From: JAUILA01 sp964563925
Lineage (GTDB): Bacteria; Bacteroidota; Bacteroidia; Cytophagales; Cyclobacteriaceae
Assembly: GCA_964563925.1 (NCBI GenBank)
Contig: CAZLZD010000011.1
Span: 1-64,000, forward strand
DNA length: 64,000 nt
Direction of reading: 5' to 3'
Within the stretch, counting starts at the first letter, position 1. Each line of letters starts with the position of its first letter. Under the pieces are notes generated by a model, which worked only from the letters and a program-made list of their open reading frames with translations, made no database searches and was not told the origin of the DNA. Below are positions 1 to 8,994 of this stretch, in pieces. The position numbers and the translations under genes were made by a program.

Positions 1-1
1 T

Positions 2-145
2 CTTAAAGCGCTTAACGATAATCTTTCTGGTTTTATATTGGTGCGGGTCGAACGAACCAACGGATTTACCCGGTCCCAGACCAAGGCATCTCTTGCCAAT
101 TCGGAGATTATCAATACCCAAATCGCTGTGGGAATTCGATTCTAA
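2..145 (+). CDS. 3' end of an outer-membrane beta-barrel protein gene (partial)
   Basis: An open frame enters from the left edge and ends at TAA 143-145, giving 47 residues with no internal start that would suit a complete gene. The last residues are alternating polar and hydrophobic and finish in ...QIAVGIRF, with a C-terminal phenylalanine. That is the usual last strand signal of outer-membrane beta-barrels recognised by the BAM machinery. Which barrel family it belongs to (porin, TonB-dependent receptor or other) cannot be said from this tail. It lies upstream of the secreted amidohydrolase on the same strand, separated by 163 bp in which I see no gene. Confidence 0.6.
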   Translation, partial: LKALNDNLSGFILVRVERTNGFTRSQTKASLANSEIINTQIAVGIRF

Positions 146-308
146 GCAGTCCGGCAAAAATGCATGAGCTGAACCCGGTCCACAGAGTTCCTGGAGAGGA
201 GGTTTAATTGAATATTGCAATTGATTCCCTTCCGGATTTATACCGAAATTCCGGGATACTGAAAATGATAATTAAGACGTATATTATCCTTTAAAACCGG
301 ATTTATTT

Positions 309-1658
309 ATGATCAAAGCATTACCTGTCATCCTTCTCTGTACATATTTCTTTGGAATTTCATCCCTTCGATCACAACGCCAGCCACTGGTAATTCCGCC
401 TGCCCCGGACCTGGCCCTGACCCATGTCACCCTTATTGACGGTACCGGATCAGCGGCCACAAGCAATCAAACCCTTCTCCTTCAGGAGGGAAAGATCATC
501 GATATCTTTGAGGAGGGCGAAAAAGAAATCCCGCCGAATTTCTCGGTCATGGACCTGGAAGGACATTATGTCATCCCCGGCCTCATTGATTCCCATGTTC
601 ATATGGGAATGCGCAATATATTCCAATCCCCGGAGCTGCCCAGACAGGAATTCAGACGGTGGTTGTACAGCGGGGTGACCACTGTGCGTGACATGGGCGG
701 AGATGCCCGGCTGCTGGCGGCAGAAAACCGGCTAATTCACCTGGAAAGAATACCCGGGCCAGATATATATTATGTAGCCACTATGGGTGGCCGGGATTTC
801 ATGGAACATGATCCGCGAATGACTATCTCCACGATAGGAATAGGGCCTGGAGAGGCCTCGTGGAGCCAGCTCGTTGACGCAAGTACGGATGCCGAAGAGG
901 CCATTTCACGTGCCAGAGGAGCCCATGTGGCCGGCATTAAATTTTACATCGGCGTTGAGCAGGATGTGATAAGGAGGCTCACCAGCGAGGCCCACCGGCA
1001 AGGCCTTAAATCCTGGGCACACCTGACGGTTTATCCTGACAGGCCCCTCGATGTGATCAACGCAGGCGTGGATGTTGTCTCGCATATGTGGGGTGCCGCC
1101 TGGCAGGATCCCGATGCGGACCCGTCCATCAAAATACCCTTTACCCATACACCCCCCCAGGAAGCCCGGGCTGCGATCTACCCGCCTGATTTTGCCCTGA
1201 TTGAAACAGACAGTCCGGAGATGAATGAACTCATCACAAGGATGAAGGAATCAGGCGTGATATGGGATATGACTTATTCTTTGACCCAGCTGAAAGATGA
1301 CGACTATGCCGCCTTTTCCAAATCCATAGCCCGAAAGGCAGCAGAGGCCGGGGTGATCATTTGTACCGGAACCGATTTTTACAATTCCATCGAAGAACCG
1401 TACCCGGCACTTTTCCAGGAAATTTATGCGCTGGTAAATGATGGTATTCTCTCTCCTGCAGAGGCGATCACCGCAGCCACGATGAATGGCGCGCGCGCGA
1501 TCGGGATTGAAGAAACCCACGGCTCCGCCGAACCGGGAAAAGCCGCTAACCTGATCGTTCTCCGGGCAAACCCCCTGGAGAATATTCAGGCCATTCAGGA
1601 AATTGAATTTGTACTCAAGGACGGCAAACCCTATTATCGATCTGAATTCAGCAAATAG
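309..1658 (+). CDS. Secreted amidohydrolase, imidazolonepropionase-like family
   Basis: 449-residue metal-dependent hydrolase of the amidohydrolase superfamily. The N-terminus (residues 1-22) is a signal peptide, so it should act in the periplasm or at the cell surface. The N-terminal composite sheet carries the typical GKIIDI and PGLIDSHVHMG stretches; the HxH of SHVHMG supplies the first two metal ligands. Further ligands are expected in GIKFYIG (a possible carboxylated Lys), WAHLTVYP and VVSHMWG, and the catalytic Asp in CTGTDFYN. The tail (EPGKAANLIVLRANPLENI) is the standard end of the family. Members include prolidase-like peptidases and many enzymes of unknown substrate, so the substrate is not assigned. 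It is convergent with the next gene, 32 bp away. Confidence 0.85.
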   Translation: MIKALPVILLCTYFFGISSLRSQRQPLVIPPAPDLALTHVTLIDGTGSAATSNQTLLLQEGKIIDIFEEGEKEIPPNFSVMDLEGHYVIPGLIDSHVHMGMRNIFQSPELPRQEFRRWLYSGVTTVRDMGGDARLLAAENRLIHLERIPGPDIYYVATMGGRDFMEHDPRMTISTIGIGPGEASWSQLVDASTDAEEAISRARGAHVAGIKFYIGVEQDVIRRLTSEAHRQGLKSWAHLTVYPDRPLDVINAGVDVVSHMWGAAWQDPDADPSIKIPFTHTPPQEARAAIYPPDFALIETDSPEMNELITRMKESGVIWDMTYSLTQLKDDDYAAFSKSIARKAAEAGVIICTGTDFYNSIEEPYPALFQEIYALVNDGILSPAEAITAATMNGARAIGIEETHGSAEPGKAANLIVLRANPLENIQAIQEIEFVLKDGKPYYRSEFSK

Positions 1659-1690
1659 CTTATTCCGGCCTGTCCCCGGCGTTCTGCGAC

Positions 1691-2701
1691 TCATTCTCCC
1701 AATACATAAAAGAACAGGTCCCGCCAGGTATCCACATCCGGATAACCATTTGTCTCGGGAGAAATCGCCAGTCGACGATCCCTGTCATCCGGAAAGTGCC
1801 CTGATTCATAGCAATCCCTGTTTACAGGATCCCTGAAGCCGAGTCCGGGATCACATTCTGACGGCGGAAAAATCCCGTTCCCGCTCCGGCGTATTCCGTG
1901 TCCGCCTTCATAGGACCCCCAATAATTATTGGCAAGGGTAAATCCATTATTAGCTTTCCGGTTGTCTACGATTATCAGAAACGCATAGGATTCTCCCGGG
2001 TCCAGAAGTATTTCGGATGATTCCGGGAATCTGAAATACATAAGCCTGCCTTTGAATAACGGATGATCAGGGTGTACCTCTTCGTTTGCATCAAATCCAA
2101 AATCTTCCAACTCTGGAAACCTGAATCCTGTTATCACTGCCAGGCTCTCATAGGATTCTCCCGTAAAGAAATCATCCCGCTCTGAGGGTATCTCATCGGA
2201 TTTGCGGTCATGCGGAAAACCATGGAAGCCCTCCATCGTACTGTCACTGCCATTCTGATTCAGAACAGGGGTACCACTGACCCGAAAAATCTGTAACGAC
2301 AGGGTTTCTCCCAGTATTCCCTCGCGAACAACCTTATCGCCAAGGCCGAGTTTCAATACAATACCTTTCATCCTGAGGCTGTCAGCAGATCTGCATTCAA
2401 AGGTCTGGCCGAGATCACGGTCCCGCTTCAGATAAGGATGTTCAGTACCTTCGGAATCAAAATAGCCAAAGCCGCTGGATGGAAAAGGAGATTGCCCCGA
2501 CCATTTATACGAATCCGAATTTTCGAATGTTGCCGAAGTATTCCCTCCTTTATCAAAGCCGGTATAACTGGCCACTACATTTCCTGAAGGAATGGTATCC
2601 ACCAGTATAAGGGAACCCTCACGATATGTCTGCCCGAAGGCAGGCGATCCGCTCAGGAACAGCAAACACCAGAACAGCAAACACCAGGTTATCGCTTTCA
2701 T
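1691..2701 (-). CDS. Secreted protein of unknown function
   Basis: 336-residue protein with a clear signal peptide ending ...GSPAFGQ. The mature part is rich in Gly, Asp, Ser and aromatic residues and looks all-beta. I do not recognise a family. It mentions features common in extracellular proteins: a long acidic central part, and two Cys near residues 288 and 302 (SECDPG, NRDCYES) that could form a disulfide. The signal peptide contains a perfect in-frame 15 bp tandem duplication coding WCLLF twice. It is convergent with the amidohydrolase and about 80 bp downstream of the FtsX permease gene on the same strand, but nothing shows they work together. Confidence 0.65.
   Translation of the reverse strand: MKAITWCLLFWCLLFLSGSPAFGQTYREGSLILVDTIPSGNVVASYTGFDKGGNTSATFENSDSYKWSGQSPFPSSGFGYFDSEGTEHPYLKRDRDLGQTFECRSADSLRMKGIVLKLGLGDKVVREGILGETLSLQIFRVSGTPVLNQNGSDSTMEGFHGFPHDRKSDEIPSERDDFFTGESYESLAVITGFRFPELEDFGFDANEEVHPDHPLFKGRLMYFRFPESSEILLDPGESYAFLIIVDNRKANNGFTLANNYWGSYEGGHGIRRSGNGIFPPSECDPGLGFRDPVNRDCYESGHFPDDRDRRLAISPETNGYPDVDTWRDLFFYVLGE
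2657..2686. repeat. Perfect 15 bp tandem duplication inside a signal peptide
   Basis: GAACAGCAAACACCA occurs at 2657-2671 and again at 2672-2686 with no mismatch. On the minus strand it codes the pentapeptide WCLLF twice in the hydrophobic core of the signal peptide of the 1691-2701 gene. Because the unit is a multiple of three, gain or loss changes the length of the hydrophobic core by five residues without shifting the frame. Confidence 0.9.
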
Positions 2702-2784
2702 GTACTACATCATTACACCTTTTAAAACCAGGTCAAAATATACTTTAAAAGTCAAACAAATTCGCTGCCTGCCAAATCCTGGGG

Positions 2785-4881
2785 CTATTCCGATCGTAAG
2801 CTGTGCACCGGGTTCATGGTGGCGGCGCGGATGGCCTGGTAACTTACGGTAAGTAAAGCCACCAGCATCGCCCCGGCTACGGTGATCCCGAATACCCACC
2901 AGCCGATCGTGATCCGGTATTCATAATCCTGCAGCCACAAATCCATTCCCCACCACGCCAGCGGGATGGATATGAGGGAGGCAATGAATACAAGCAGGAC
3001 GAAATCGCGGGTAAGGTATCGCCAAAGGCCGAAAATAGACGCGCCGACAACCTTCCGTATACCGATTTCCTTTGTTTTTTGTTCGGCTACATATGCGGCC
3101 AGTCCGAATAGTCCCAGGCAGCTGATCAGAATGGCAAGTGCCGCAAAAACAGTGGAAAGCCGGCCGATCCGTTCTTCGATTTGGAATTTTTGCGCATAGG
3201 CATCGTCAGCAAATTCGTAGGTGAACGGCACNNNNNNNNNNNNNNNNNNNNNNNNNNNNNNNNNNNNNNNNNNNNNNNNNNNNNNNNNNNNNNNNNNNNN
3301 NNNNNNNNNNNNNNNNNNNNNNNNNNNNNNNCCGATGATCAGGATCACGGAAACACTGAACTGGACCACGACCAGGACCTTCCTGGGAAGGGACCCCCGC
3401 CGGCCAACCCGGAAAGTGCCTTTCAGTATCTTCACCGGGTTGAAGGCCGATAAATAAAAGGATGGATAGCTCCCCGCCAGCATGCCCGTCACCATAATGA
3501 AGCCAAGACTTATCACCCAGAACCACACATTTGTCCATGGAATGGAGACCTGCTTATCGGCCAGCTGATTAAATAAGCCCATGGTCAACGTTGATAATAC
3601 CATGGCGAGCAAAAAGGCAATGAGCACCATCAGGCAGGATTCAGTCATAAACTGCAGAATGAGCTGCCCCTTCCTGGAGCCGATGGATTTGCGGATGCCC
3701 ACTTCGCGCGCCCGCTTTTCGGACCGTGCCGTGCTCAGGTTCATGAAGTTGATACAGGCAAGCATCAGAATGAAAACCCCGATGGCCCCAAAGAGCCTGA
3801 CATAGCGGATACGACCGGTATTCTCCCCGTTGTCCCATTCACCGTATAAGTGCCATTTTTCCATGGGATGGATGAACAGGCGCGGATGTATGCGCTCAAG
3901 GGCTTCCACATCCTTTATATGTTCGTATACCACCTCCCCGATGCCTTCAGATACTGAAGCGAACTCCTGATTGGGATTTATCTGGACAAATATGTTAAGA
4001 AAGTTATTCAGGTACCCCTGTTCCAGCATCCACGGGTTATCCACCAGGTGAAGCTTGACCGGAACCAGGAATTCAACACCATGGAAGGTACTGTTATGGG
4101 GAAAGTCTTTATATACCCCGGTCACTTTCAATTCGTGCTGACCGTTAAAGGTCAGGGTCTTCATGTAGGGATCCTCGGTGCCGTATATGGTTTGTGCAAC
4201 GGATTCACTGAGAATGACGGAATAAGGATCCTGCAGGGCTGAATGGTCGCCAGCCAGCATATTGAGCGAGAAGGCTTCGACAAATTCCGGATCGACCGCC
4301 ATTCGGTTCTTGCTGAAACTTTCCGTTCCCACCTTGAGTACGCCTGCGCCCGGGTAAAGGGCAGTGATAACATGATCAAAGTACTGACCGTATTCCTCTT
4401 CAAGATCCTCTGACAAGGCAAGCGGCACCCAGGGGGTGTTGAATGTTTCCCCATTGGCACTGCCGCTGCGGATGATCTGTCCGAGTTTTCCCCGATTATC
4501 AAAGGTCCCGTCGAAGGTAACTTCGTCGTGAATCCACAACCCAATAAGGATGACCGCGGAAATGCCGAGGGCCATGCCCCCGATGTTGATGAATGAGAAG
4601 CCAAGGCTCCGGAACATATTCCGCCAGGCGATTTTTAGATAATTTCTGACCATGGTGTAATTGTTGTTTTTTGGAAATATTTGAGTTTTTGAAATGGCAA
4701 ACGGGCGCAGGTAATTCAATACCTGGAACCAATAAGTAAGCCTTGCCTTAAATGCGGAGGAAGTGACCAGCTTCTCCCGATAGCTTTCCTCCAGGTCGCC
4801 TTCGACCTCTTCCAGCAATTCATTGCGGAGAAACCACCGGAGAAACCGGTGAGCCAGCCTTGGAGGTTGTACGTTTTTCAT
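2785..4881 (-). CDS. FtsX/MacB-type ABC transporter permease, interrupted by an assembly gap
   Basis: Permease of the MacB/FtsX type found in Bacteroidota. It starts with a permease prefix region (residues 1-60, with LRWFLRNELLEEVEGDLEESY). A first membrane helix (MFRSLGFSFINIGGMALGIS) and a periplasmic MacB-like domain follow, then FtsX domains with the hallmarks REVGIRKSIGSRK and KEIGIRKVVGAS and the ending AATMNPVHSLRSE. The ATG at 4881-4879 overlaps the PadR stop (ATGA), so I prefer it over an ORF start 16 codons further upstream. The 100 N stretch at 3232-3331 falls between the third helix of the first FtsX unit and the VPFTYEFAD region. Full-length relatives are around 800-880 residues, so roughly 150-200 residues are probably missing rather than 33. 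No ATPase gene is adjacent, which is normal for this group. Confidence 0.88.
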   Translation of the reverse strand: MKNVQPPRLAHRFLRWFLRNELLEEVEGDLEESYREKLVTSSAFKARLTYWFQVLNYLRPFAISKTQIFPKNNNYTMVRNYLKIAWRNMFRSLGFSFINIGGMALGISAVILIGLWIHDEVTFDGTFDNRGKLGQIIRSGSANGETFNTPWVPLALSEDLEEEYGQYFDHVITALYPGAGVLKVGTESFSKNRMAVDPEFVEAFSLNMLAGDHSALQDPYSVILSESVAQTIYGTEDPYMKTLTFNGQHELKVTGVYKDFPHNSTFHGVEFLVPVKLHLVDNPWMLEQGYLNNFLNIFVQINPNQEFASVSEGIGEVVYEHIKDVEALERIHPRLFIHPMEKWHLYGEWDNGENTGRIRYVRLFGAIGVFILMLACINFMNLSTARSEKRAREVGIRKSIGSRKGQLILQFMTESCLMVLIAFLLAMVLSTLTMGLFNQLADKQVSIPWTNVWFWVISLGFIMVTGMLAGSYPSFYLSAFNPVKILKGTFRVGRRGSLPRKVLVVVQFSVSVILIIXXXXXXXXXXXXXXXXXXXXXXXXXXXXXXXXXXVPFTYEFADDAYAQKFQIEERIGRLSTVFAALAILISCLGLFGLAAYVAEQKTKEIGIRKVVGASIFGLWRYLTRDFVLLVFIASLISIPLAWWGMDLWLQDYEYRITIGWWVFGITVAGAMLVALLTVSYQAIRAATMNPVHSLRSE
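3232..3331. other. Assembly gap of 100 N
   Basis: Exactly 100 Ns, the conventional length for a scaffold gap of unknown size. It lies within the FtsX-type permease gene. The reading frame before and after the gap happens to agree when counted through the Ns, but this says nothing about the real length. Confidence 0.98.
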
Positions 4882-5222
4882 AAGGTCACACTGAATTTGT
4901 TCAGGGAAAGCGAAGGATGCTGGTTCCAAAGTGCGAGCTTGAAATCACGGGCTTCCTTTAACACCTGTTCACCGGAAGCGGTAATTGTGTAAATACGTTT
5001 TCTCCGCCCACCCCGTTCGGCCGTGGAACTGCCCATGGCAGACTTCAGAAATCCCTTATCCGTCAGTCGGTTCAGGGTGGAATGCACCGAACCGATCGAA
5101 GCCGTCCTTCCCGTTTGATCCTTAAACTCCGCGGCGATCCTGAAGGCATACGCCTCCTCGCCAAGGATTCCTACCAGTATCAGGATGACTTCTTCAAATT
5201 CGCCGAGTCGCGTCTCTTTCAT
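4878..5222 (-). CDS. PadR family transcriptional regulator
   Basis: 114-residue winged-helix regulator. The N-terminal part (EFEEVILILVGILGEEAYAFRIAAEF) is the PadR first helices, the middle (SIGSVHSTLNRLTDKGFL) is the recognition helix and wing, and RRKRIYTITASGEQVL is the typical PadR beta-wing. It overlaps the downstream permease by four bases (ATGA), so the two are translationally coupled. This regulator/permease pairing recurs in Bacteroidota, and by analogy it probably represses its own operon; the ligand is unknown. Confidence 0.93.
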   Translation of the reverse strand: MKETRLGEFEEVILILVGILGEEAYAFRIAAEFKDQTGRTASIGSVHSTLNRLTDKGFLKSAMGSSTAERGGRRKRIYTITASGEQVLKEARDFKLALWNQHPSLSLNKFSVTL

Positions 5223-5444
5223 ACTTTGTTACTTGATTGTAGAACATATGTACGGCAAACATAAGGTATTTGTTCTACTATTTAGTAATAAATAATAAAA
5301 TTCCATGCCGCATCCCTCTGTTTCCGGTCCTCTTTCATGCATATCAGCATGGTCGTGCAGGACAGATATATGCCTGAACTGATTAGATTTAGGAAGAATC
5401 GGTGGGAAACGCACCCACTGTTACTAAGTATCAATAAACCGGAT

Positions 5445-7421
5445 ATGCATCGAATAATCACAACCATCATTCTCCTGTCATTCAACTTACTTATCCCATC
5501 TCCTTCTCCGGCCCAGCTCAAGGACCGGACCGTTAGTATCAGTGTGGATTATCGTCATCCTCTTCAGCCGTGGGACGGATTTGGCGTTAATTATGTGGAG
5601 ACTTCACAAACATCTGATTACGGGGCCAATCCGCAGGACTACGGGGGTTTTTCTATCCTGGAACCGATGGAGAAAGAATTGATCCTGGATAGTATTTTTG
5701 GCGAAAACGGACTGAAAGCCGACCTGCTGAAGATGTTCCTTGATCCCTGGCACCAGCAATCCGCCGGGGGGTCCTTCGATCATTCAACCACGACTTCCAA
5801 TATGCTCTTTGTGGCCAGGGAGGCGCAAAAGCGTATTTCTGCACGGAATGGCCGGATGCAAATCATATCCACGCTGTATGGACCACCACCCTATATGACC
5901 CTTGAAAAGCAATTACGAGGGAAAAGGCTCGATCCTGACCATACGGCGGATCTTTCGGGTTACCTGGTTGAATGGGCCCGCTTTCTTCGTGACGACGCCG
6001 GCCTACCCCTCAACTATCTTTCCCTTCATAATGAAGGCGAAGACTGGGGCCGGATGCCCATTGATGGTTTACCGGAGAATGAATCACATGAGCACCTGGA
6101 CTACAATATGTACTGGTCCCCAGGACAAACCATCCAATTTTTACACCTACTCAGGCCGAAGCTTGATTCCGCCGGACTCCAGGACGTGCAATTAACGAAC
6201 GGGGAATACACCAACTGGTACCGGTTCAACAGCATGGGTTACGCCCATGCCATATTGAATGATCCTGTCGCCCTCGGAAACCTGGGTTTGATCACCTCTC
6301 ATGGCTTTTATAACGGAATGTTCTGGAGGCTCTTTTCCGGGACCACCAATCATGGCACCTGGCAAATTCAGCAAAAGAGGCCAGACCTCCATGCATGGAC
6401 CACCTCGATTTCATGGATGAATTCCAGCATTGATTTTGCCAACCTGATCTATTACCACATATATCTGGCCCGGGTCAACGCGGTGATTCCCTGGGCTTTT
6501 ATACAGCGGCCCGGATCCTGGGACAAGGGAGATCCCAACCCGGGGAATGCGGTGACCGTCTTTGAAGATGGCTCATACCGGTTTACCAGGGGCTACTACT
6601 TTTACAAACAATTCACCCGGGCCGGCCGGCCGGGGATGCGGGTAGTACCTGCCTTCAGTATGGATCCCAGTATCCTGGTCCTGGGATTTACCTCACCGGA
6701 CAGCCTTGAACCAGACTCGTTTGTGCTGGTGGATAATGGCTATTCGTTCAACAGGCTGGCCGACGGACTTGAACTACGTCTCCGATCCGGAGATAAGGAA
6801 ACAACCATCATGCTGAGTCATAAGGCATCGGCCGCATTTGCCGATGGATTACCTGATGGTACGCAATTAGTCACCGAAGTGGTGGAAGGAGGTTATCGAC
6901 TGGAGGCTTCCATCCCATGGAATTCGCTCCCCGGTTATACTCCGGAAATGCTACCGCAGGAGGCTGAGATTGTATTGAAGTCAGGTTCCGAAGATGTGGA
7001 GAATATTGTGGGCTGGACAAATAATATGTTTAGAAAGGAAATGAGCGACACGGGTCATTTCATTGAGAATGAAATAAAAGTTGATGCAAAAGAAGAAGAT
7101 GCGTGGCAGCGGATCACACAGGTTAACGTGGATCAACCCAGGCTTGAAAACGCTCAATTTATCCTGTCAGGGAAGGTGCGGGTTGCATTCTCCCCCAAAG
7201 GACTGAATATTTTTGCCGAAATTACCGATGCCACCAATTCACCAAACAAGGAGGTAGTAATTAAAATCCCCGGAAGCCGTCATAAACGATTCAATGCCTA
7301 CCGGACTTCGTATGATGGCGAAAAGTATTCATTCGTTGGTTCATTCCAGGTGGACGAACAAAATGAAATAAAATATTCCAGCCCCGGCTTAGCCGTTACC
7401 ACCTTCCTCGGAGTTGATTAG
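5445..7421 (+). CDS. Secreted GH30-like protein with C-terminal CBM9-like domain, probable nucleophile loss
   Basis: 658-residue secreted protein. The ATG at 5445 gives a good signal peptide (MHRIITTIILLSFNLLIPSPSPAQ); an ORF start at 5337 only adds a non-hydrophobic extension. Residues 30-440 resemble the clan GH-A/GH30 fold: WDGFGVNYVETS at the start, LSLHNEGEDWG (Glu197 as acid/base candidate) after strand 4, ITSHGFY on strand 6, and ANLIYYHIYLARVNAVIPWAFI and YYFYKQFTRAGRPGMRVV near the end of the barrel. At the strand-7 position where GH30 enzymes have a nucleophilic Glu, this protein reads AWTTSISW (Ser321). Residues 500-658 look like a CBM9/DOMON-like sandwich (RLEASIPWNSLPGY). Either a non-catalytic glycan binder or a divergent enzyme. 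It is convergent with and overlaps the sulfatase gene by four bases. Confidence 0.7.
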   Translation: MHRIITTIILLSFNLLIPSPSPAQLKDRTVSISVDYRHPLQPWDGFGVNYVETSQTSDYGANPQDYGGFSILEPMEKELILDSIFGENGLKADLLKMFLDPWHQQSAGGSFDHSTTTSNMLFVAREAQKRISARNGRMQIISTLYGPPPYMTLEKQLRGKRLDPDHTADLSGYLVEWARFLRDDAGLPLNYLSLHNEGEDWGRMPIDGLPENESHEHLDYNMYWSPGQTIQFLHLLRPKLDSAGLQDVQLTNGEYTNWYRFNSMGYAHAILNDPVALGNLGLITSHGFYNGMFWRLFSGTTNHGTWQIQQKRPDLHAWTTSISWMNSSIDFANLIYYHIYLARVNAVIPWAFIQRPGSWDKGDPNPGNAVTVFEDGSYRFTRGYYFYKQFTRAGRPGMRVVPAFSMDPSILVLGFTSPDSLEPDSFVLVDNGYSFNRLADGLELRLRSGDKETTIMLSHKASAAFADGLPDGTQLVTEVVEGGYRLEASIPWNSLPGYTPEMLPQEAEIVLKSGSEDVENIVGWTNNMFRKEMSDTGHFIENEIKVDAKEEDAWQRITQVNVDQPRLENAQFILSGKVRVAFSPKGLNIFAEITDATNSPNKEVVIKIPGSRHKRFNAYRTSYDGEKYSFVGSFQVDEQNEIKYSSPGLAVTTFLGVD

Positions 7422-8824
7422 TCAGGATCACCATAGTAACCATGGCGTTCATTTGTTATTCGCACCCCGTTAATCCGGTCGACCATATCCATGCGGCGCC
7501 GTTCATAGGGCGGATAATCACCACTCTCTTTTTTCCATTGATCCATAACCCTGATCAGTTCCATCACGATCTTCTGGCCTTCTTCGGTCCCTGCAATGTT
7601 ATGGGTTTCAAATGGATCTTCCTTCACATCGTACAACTCCACCGCGGGCCTCGGACTTTGAAACAGGGCGTTCTGGCCCTTGGTACGCTGCACGTTGCGT
7701 AAGGCATGCCAGGAAGGGCTTGCACTGATTTCACTGGGGCTTCCATGAGGCAGGGAGGTATAGGAATTAATGATCAGCTTGTAGCGGTCGGTGCGAAGTG
7801 ATCGCATATGTTCGTCTGCCTCATGCCAGTTCCTTTCAGAAAATACATACTCCCTGCCCGGGAGTTTTTGATTTGTAAACACCGGAGCGATACTTTTACC
7901 TGCCATCTCTGCGGGCTTGGGTAGTCCGGCAAGATCCAGCACCGTGGGTGCCAGATCAATTATACTGGCCAGTCCGTCATAAGTCGAACCTGGTTTAATA
8001 TTGCCTGGCCACGAAATGATCCAGGGCGTTTGAATTCCTGAGTCATACAACGTTCCCTTGGCACGGGGAAAAGGCATCCCATTATCACTGATAAACATGA
8101 TAATTGTATTTTCCAGCCGGCCACGTTGGCTGAGAATTTCCAGGAACCTGCCGATATGCGCATCCATCCGGGCTATTTCGTCGTAATAATGCGCCAGATC
8201 ACGCCTGGTTTCCCTTGTGTCTGCCAGGTACGGAGGTACAAAAACCTCCTCGGGGTCGTGGATGGCCGGTGCACCATTCAGTGAATCCTGGTACGGTCGA
8301 TGCGCATCCACAAATCCGACCCAAAGAAAAAACGGATCCGTATCGGCGAAATCAAGGAAATCCTTGAAATTTCCGGATGCCTTGGCATTCCAGCGGCCCT
8401 GGACCCAATCCGGATAAAACCCATTGTCATTCCAGTCAAATTGCTTCGCGGCACTTTCCCCGATATGAGCTTTCAGCATGATGCCTGTTTTATATCCGGC
8501 TGAAGACAGGTAATGCGGGAGAATATTTACAGAATCAGGAACCGGTTCATGTAAATCCTCTGCCCCGATACTGTGTGCATATCGTCCGGATAACATGGTG
8601 GCCCGGGATGGACTGCACGATGAGGTGGTCAGAAAGGCCGCATTGAGTAATAATCCATTCCTGGCCAGCCTATCCAGGTGAGGCGTCCTTACGAAGGAGT
8701 TACCGTAGGCCCCGATGTCCATTCCCACATCATCCGCGACAAAGATGACAATATCAGGTTGTTTTTGCGCCCGACCACCCGGGGAGAGTAACAGAAGTGC
8801 AATAATGAAAACGACACTGCGCAT
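7418..8824 (-). CDS. Secreted S1-family sulfatase
   Basis: 468-residue type I sulfatase with signal peptide ending GGRAQ. The formylglycine motif is CSPSR with the modified Cys at residue 70, followed by ATMLSGRYAHS. Metal ligands DD (residues 31-32) lie in FVADDVGMD and the second pair in FISDNGMPFPRAKGTLYDSGIQTPWIISWPG. The overall pattern resembles the heparan N-sulfatase (SGSH)-like branch. It would remove sulfate from extracellular glycans; the exact substrate cannot be read from sequence. It needs an anaerobic or aerobic formylglycine-generating enzyme, which is not in this window. It is convergent with the GH30-like gene. Confidence 0.88.
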   Translation of the reverse strand: MRSVVFIIALLLLSPGGRAQKQPDIVIFVADDVGMDIGAYGNSFVRTPHLDRLARNGLLLNAAFLTTSSCSPSRATMLSGRYAHSIGAEDLHEPVPDSVNILPHYLSSAGYKTGIMLKAHIGESAAKQFDWNDNGFYPDWVQGRWNAKASGNFKDFLDFADTDPFFLWVGFVDAHRPYQDSLNGAPAIHDPEEVFVPPYLADTRETRRDLAHYYDEIARMDAHIGRFLEILSQRGRLENTIIMFISDNGMPFPRAKGTLYDSGIQTPWIISWPGNIKPGSTYDGLASIIDLAPTVLDLAGLPKPAEMAGKSIAPVFTNQKLPGREYVFSERNWHEADEHMRSLRTDRYKLIINSYTSLPHGSPSEISASPSWHALRNVQRTKGQNALFQSPRPAVELYDVKEDPFETHNIAGTEEGQKIVMELIRVMDQWKKESGDYPPYERRRMDMVDRINGVRITNERHGYYGDPD

Positions 8825-8994
8825 AGGAAATTCCGGTTAAATGCGGTTAAAAATATTCTATAAATACGATATGTCTGTCATGGTCTGTACAGTTACGGGC
8901 AAATTGCCGTTTTCAGCGGTGTGCGGAATGCTCTCACCGATATTTGATTCGGTTTTTTGTACAATTCAATTAGATTAGCGTAAACGAAACCCCT

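Noticed and set aside
5337..5444. 36-codon extension of the GH30-like protein
   Set aside because: It is not hydrophobic and would bury the signal peptide that begins at 5445.
8937..8977. ACCGA/TCGGT hairpin followed by a T-run, upstream of the GH43 gene
   Set aside because: The stem is only 5 bp, and no gene on the plus strand ends before it, so a terminator role is not supported.
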